Shown here in pieces: positions 32,753 to 34,741 of a stretch of DNA of 34,741 bases. The DNA is from an uncultured Oscillospiraceae bacterium (lineage in GTDB: Bacteria > Bacillota > Clostridia > Oscillospirales > Oscillospiraceae). Within the stretch, counting starts at the first letter, position 1. The number at the start of each line of letters is the position of its first letter. Below the pieces are notes generated by a model that was not told the origin of the DNA, ran no database searches, and worked only from the letters and a program-made list of their open reading frames with translations. The DNA lies in assembly GCA_947624395.1 (NCBI GenBank), contig CANQKA010000014.1, positions 1-34,741 of the forward strand. The letters are read 5' to 3'. Both the position numbers and the translations under genes were made by a program.

Positions 32753-33276
32753 TGGATATGCGGATAGAGACGGCGAGAATGGTTGTCCGGGATTTTACGC
32801 CAAACGATCTAAACGATCTGCAGGAGATCCTCGGCGACAGCGAAACGATGCAAAATTGCGAGCCCGCCTATTCGCTTGAAAAGACGGGGCGATTTCTGCA
32901 TGAATTTTGCATCGGAAAACGCGGCGCGCTGGCGGCGGAGCTGAAAGAGACTCACAAAGTCATCGGTTATATCCTGTTTAAGCCGTGGGGTGATGATGTC
33001 TATGAGATCGGCTGGATATTCAACAAAAAATATTGGCGTCAGGGCTATGCGTATGAGTCCTGCTCCGCGGTGCTGCAATACGGTTTTTCTGCCATGAAAC
33101 TGCATAAAGTCGTCGCGGAGACCGTTGACGGTGAGAAGTCGGTGGGATTGATGGAAAAGCTGGGCATGAAGCGCGAGGGAGTACAGAGAAGTCAGACACA
33201 AAACAATGAGGGGAATTGGGTAGACCTGTATTTGTACGGATCACTTCAAGATGAATTTCAGTTGACGAAAAGCTAA
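32752..33276 (+). CDS. GNAT-family acetyltransferase (RimJ/RimL-like)
   Basis: 174 aa from the ATG that shares TGATG with the GH20 stop; ATG 32758 is an alternative and neither has a clear ribosome binding site, so coupling to GH20 translation is likely. ETARMVVRDFTPNDL is the usual N-terminal strand of RimJ-like acetyltransferases. The acetyl-CoA loop is NKKYWRQGYAYESCSAVLQY, with the QGYA part in the pyrophosphate-binding place, and the end NEGNWVDLYLYGSL matches the family. The substrate may be a protein N-terminus, an amino sugar or a drug; nothing decides. Base composition is visibly lower in GC than in its neighbours, and the gene may be a later arrival. Confidence 0.85.
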   Translation: MDMRIETARMVVRDFTPNDLNDLQEILGDSETMQNCEPAYSLEKTGRFLHEFCIGKRGALAAELKETHKVIGYILFKPWGDDVYEIGWIFNKKYWRQGYAYESCSAVLQYGFSAMKLHKVVAETVDGEKSVGLMEKLGMKREGVQRSQTQNNEGNWVDLYLYGSLQDEFQLTKS

Positions 33277-33296
33277 GTCCCAATAAAACCTTATAC

Positions 33297-33349
33297 AAAA
33301 AAGACCGTTGACGCACCGGCTCGCCGGTGAAAAGTCAACGGTCTTTTTT
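33297..33349. terminator. Bidirectional terminator between convergent genes
   Basis: AAAAGACCGTTGAC and GTCAACGGTCTTTT close a long stem that also encloses an inner hairpin, CACCGG-ctcg-CCGGTG (33314-33329). U-tracts are present on both strands, serving the GNAT gene on plus and the repeat protein gene on minus. Confidence 0.9.
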
Positions 33350-33371
33350 ACGCTGTTTTTATGTTGGTATC

Positions 33372-33809
33372 TTACTTGCCGCGCAGGGCCTTACGGGCCT
33401 GGTCGATCTCCTTTTGCAGCTCGTCCAGCTCCTTGTCCAGCTCCTGGGCCACGTATTCCTCCAGGGCCATCTGCTCCAACACGGCCTGGGCCGCCGCGAT
33501 CATGGCCTGCTCGATCTCCGGGCCTACGCCCACCAGCTCCACGCCCTCGTCCTCGTCGTTGAGCCAAACCATGTCGGGGATGCCGTTGGCGTCGGAGTCG
33601 TGGAAGAACAGGTCGAACTCGCCGTTGCCGTTCAGGTCCACCGCCAGCGTGTCCACGTCGCCGTCGCCGGCCACGTCCAGCAGCGCCACGTCGGGCATGC
33701 CGTCCCCGTCCACGTCGATGAGGATCTCATCCTTGGTGCTGCGGACCAGCGTCTTGCGCAGGTCCCGGTCCAGGCGCATTTTCCGTTTGATCTTGCGAAG
33801 ATTACCCAT
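33372..33809 (-). CDS. Small protein with four calcium-loop-like 13-residue repeats
   Basis: 145 aa, no signal peptide. A basic N-terminus (GNLRKIKRKMRLDRDLRK) is followed by four tandem repeats of 13 residues at about 31-83: DVDGDGMPDVAL, DVAGDGDVDTLA, DLNGNGEFDLFF and DSDANGIPDMVW. Each resembles the acidic DxDxDG loop of EF-hand, dockerin and related calcium repeats. The C-terminal third is helical and rich in Glu, Leu and Lys (about 97-145), probably a coiled coil. Proteins with these loops are mostly extracellular; a cytoplasmic one is less usual. AGGAGG lies 9 nt ahead of the ATG at 33809. I do not recognise a named family; a metal-binding structural protein is the safest description. 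Confidence 0.75.
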   Translation of the reverse strand: MGNLRKIKRKMRLDRDLRKTLVRSTKDEILIDVDGDGMPDVALLDVAGDGDVDTLAVDLNGNGEFDLFFHDSDANGIPDMVWLNDEDEGVELVGVGPEIEQAMIAAAQAVLEQMALEEYVAQELDKELDELQKEIDQARKALRGK

Positions 33810-33872
33810 GCTGAGTGCCTCCTATGCTTTGATAAGCATATCTTATCACTGTGCCCCTGATTTTTCAAGTAC

Positions 33873-34466
33873 TCATAATGCCGCCGCCACGGCCCTGGCC
33901 CGCACCTCTCCCTCGGCCACCAGGGGCTCCGGGTCGGCTGTCATGTCCAGCCCCTCCGCCGCCACGCAGATATACTGGTCAAAGCCGAAAAACCGGCTCA
34001 GCGCCTCCATGGTCCGGCTGCCCTGCTCCAAGTCCGCCCAGGCCGTACCCTCATAGACGCCGCCCCGTGTAGTCAGAAAGACCAGGTGCTTGCCCCGGCA
34101 CAGGCCCCGCATGCCGTCGGCCAGCATCTCAAAGCTGATACCAGCCACGCTGACATTTTCGATGTACACCTTCAAGATAGCGGGAAAGCTCAGCTCCCAA
34201 AACGGCGCGGCCACCACCACCTCGTCCGCCGCGGCGAACTGGCGGGCAAAGCGCAAACTCTCGTCATCCAGCGCCCCTCGGGACAGCAGCTCGTCCCGGA
34301 CATGCAGCGTTTCCGCCGTCAGGGGCTTCAATCCCTCCCGGCCGGGGTCCACCGTTGTCACGTGAAACCGGCTCTTGTCCAGCGCCCCGATAAACGCCCG
34401 CGCCAGCCTTGCCGTCCGGGACTGGTCCCCCCGGACGCAGCAATCCACAAAAAGAACCTCGCGCAT
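33873..34466 (-). CDS. Flavodoxin-fold NAD(P)H-dependent oxidoreductase, FMN azoreductase-like
   Basis: 197 aa. The start at ATG 34466 follows AGGGG at 7 nt; an open frame continues upstream without similarity. VLFVDCCVRGDQSRTARLARAF (about 4-25) is the phosphate-binding first loop of the AzoR/NQO group, AADEVVVAAPFWELSFPAILK (about 84-104) carries the PxWNFxxPAxLK-type FMN and dimer motif with E in place of N, and LVFLTTRGGVYEG is the third flavin loop. Relatives reduce azo dyes, quinones or nitro compounds with FMN. The length is as expected. It follows the tRNA editing gene by a 20-bp gap and may be co-transcribed with it. Confidence 0.88.
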   Translation of the reverse strand: MREVLFVDCCVRGDQSRTARLARAFIGALDKSRFHVTTVDPGREGLKPLTAETLHVRDELLSRGALDDESLRFARQFAAADEVVVAAPFWELSFPAILKVYIENVSVAGISFEMLADGMRGLCRGKHLVFLTTRGGVYEGTAWADLEQGSRTMEALSRFFGFDQYICVAAEGLDMTADPEPLVAEGEVRARAVAAAL

Positions 34467-34486
34467 GATCTTACCCCTTTCTGACC

Positions 34487-34741
34487 TCATCCGAAAAATG
34501 CTTCCAGCTCCGCTTTGGTCGCCTGACACCGGCCGGATACCATCTGGCTCTGCCCGCCGCCTTTGGCACCCAGCTCCTGGCCATGCTCCCGGAGAAAGGC
34601 CCGCATATCGGTCTGCCTGCTGCCCATGACGAACCGCCAGTCCCGCTCTTTGCCGGAGAACACCGCGCACACGCCCCCGGCCTTTTCCATCCCGGCGTTG
34701 ACCAGGGCCCGCATGCCGTCCTCGTCCGACTGGACGAACAG
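34487..34741 (-). CDS. Alanyl-tRNA editing protein (AlaX-like), C-terminal part only
   Basis: The last 84 residues of a gene that enters from the right edge. CAVFSGKERDWRFVMGS and GQELGAKGGGQSQMVSGRCQA, with the glycine-rich KGGGQSQMVSG, are the DHHA1 domain shared by alanyl-tRNA synthetase and free-standing AlaX editing proteins. The ending TKAELEAFFG with no further domain fits AlaX-L better than the synthetase, but the synthetase cannot be excluded without the missing N-terminus. AlaX removes serine or glycine wrongly attached to tRNA-Ala. Confidence 0.75.
   Translation of the reverse strand: MFVQSDEDGMRALVNAGMEKAGGVCAVFSGKERDWRFVMGSRQTDMRAFLREHGQELGAKGGGQSQMVSGRCQATKAELEAFFG

Noticed and set aside
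1-34741. CRISPR array, tRNA or rRNA genes, insertion sequence or phage genes
   Set aside because: No regularly spaced repeats with spacers, no cloverleaf or rRNA-like stretch, and no transposase, integrase or phage protein was recognised on either strand.

Overview
The window looks like the chromosome of a GC-rich, spore-forming, gut-type Clostridia, most likely Oscillospirales/Oscillospiraceae. The signs are dipicolinate synthase genes (a spore-specific pathway), AGGAGG-type ribosome binding sites, an Lpl-type sugar ABC transporter with DUF3502-like binding protein, host-glycan exo-glycosidases, and families of short palindromic intergenic repeats of the kind common in these genomes. Almost every gene is on the minus strand; only the GH20 hexosaminidase and a GNAT acetyltransferase are on the plus strand.

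Layout, left to right: (1) 1-4156 holds an incomplete membrane-anchored SH3-like protein, dpaB and dpaA (dpaA lacks about 80 internal residues), an MBL-fold hydrolase and an RlmI-type rRNA methyltransferase. (2) 4600-6832 is an ECF sigma factor with an overlapping membrane protein that is probably its anti-sigma factor. Seven units of a two-hairpin repeat lie in the gaps at 1914-2050, 4212-4595 and 6911-6981. (3) 6992-19714 reads as one nine-gene operon, transcribed right to left: a secreted protein of unknown function, a SpoIIAA-like STAS protein, an SDF-family carrier, a giant ABC transporter in a single chain, a second SDF carrier, three NCS2 purine-type permeases and an HD-domain phosphohydrolase. 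The two SDF carriers and the ABC protein each carry a degenerate RsbW/SpoIIAB-like HATPase module. (4) 19844-23772 is a RiPP/quorum-sensing-like cassette: a LytTR response regulator and an AgrC-like kinase, then a radical SAM/SPASM maturase and a double-glycine-leader peptide whose core is three 17-residue CxC repeats. (5) 23824-32752 is a glycan-use locus: GH38 alpha-mannosidase, binding protein and two permeases, with a divergent GH20 hexosaminidase. (6) 32752-34741 holds a GNAT enzyme, a small protein with four 13-residue calcium-loop-like repeats, an azoreductase-like flavoprotein and the end of an alanyl-tRNA editing protein.

The most interesting point links regions 3 and 4. A near-identical 30-bp operator, two 9-bp direct repeats 12 bp apart as expected for LytTR regulators, lies in front of both the maturase-peptide operon and the nine-gene transporter operon, at the same distance from a plausible -10. 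This suggests that a peptide-sensing circuit controls a set of transporters that carry pseudo-anti-sigma domains, with a STAS protein made from the same transcript as their likely partner. I know of no described system of this kind. The coupling is inference; the operator pairs, fusions and motif losses can be read in the sequence.
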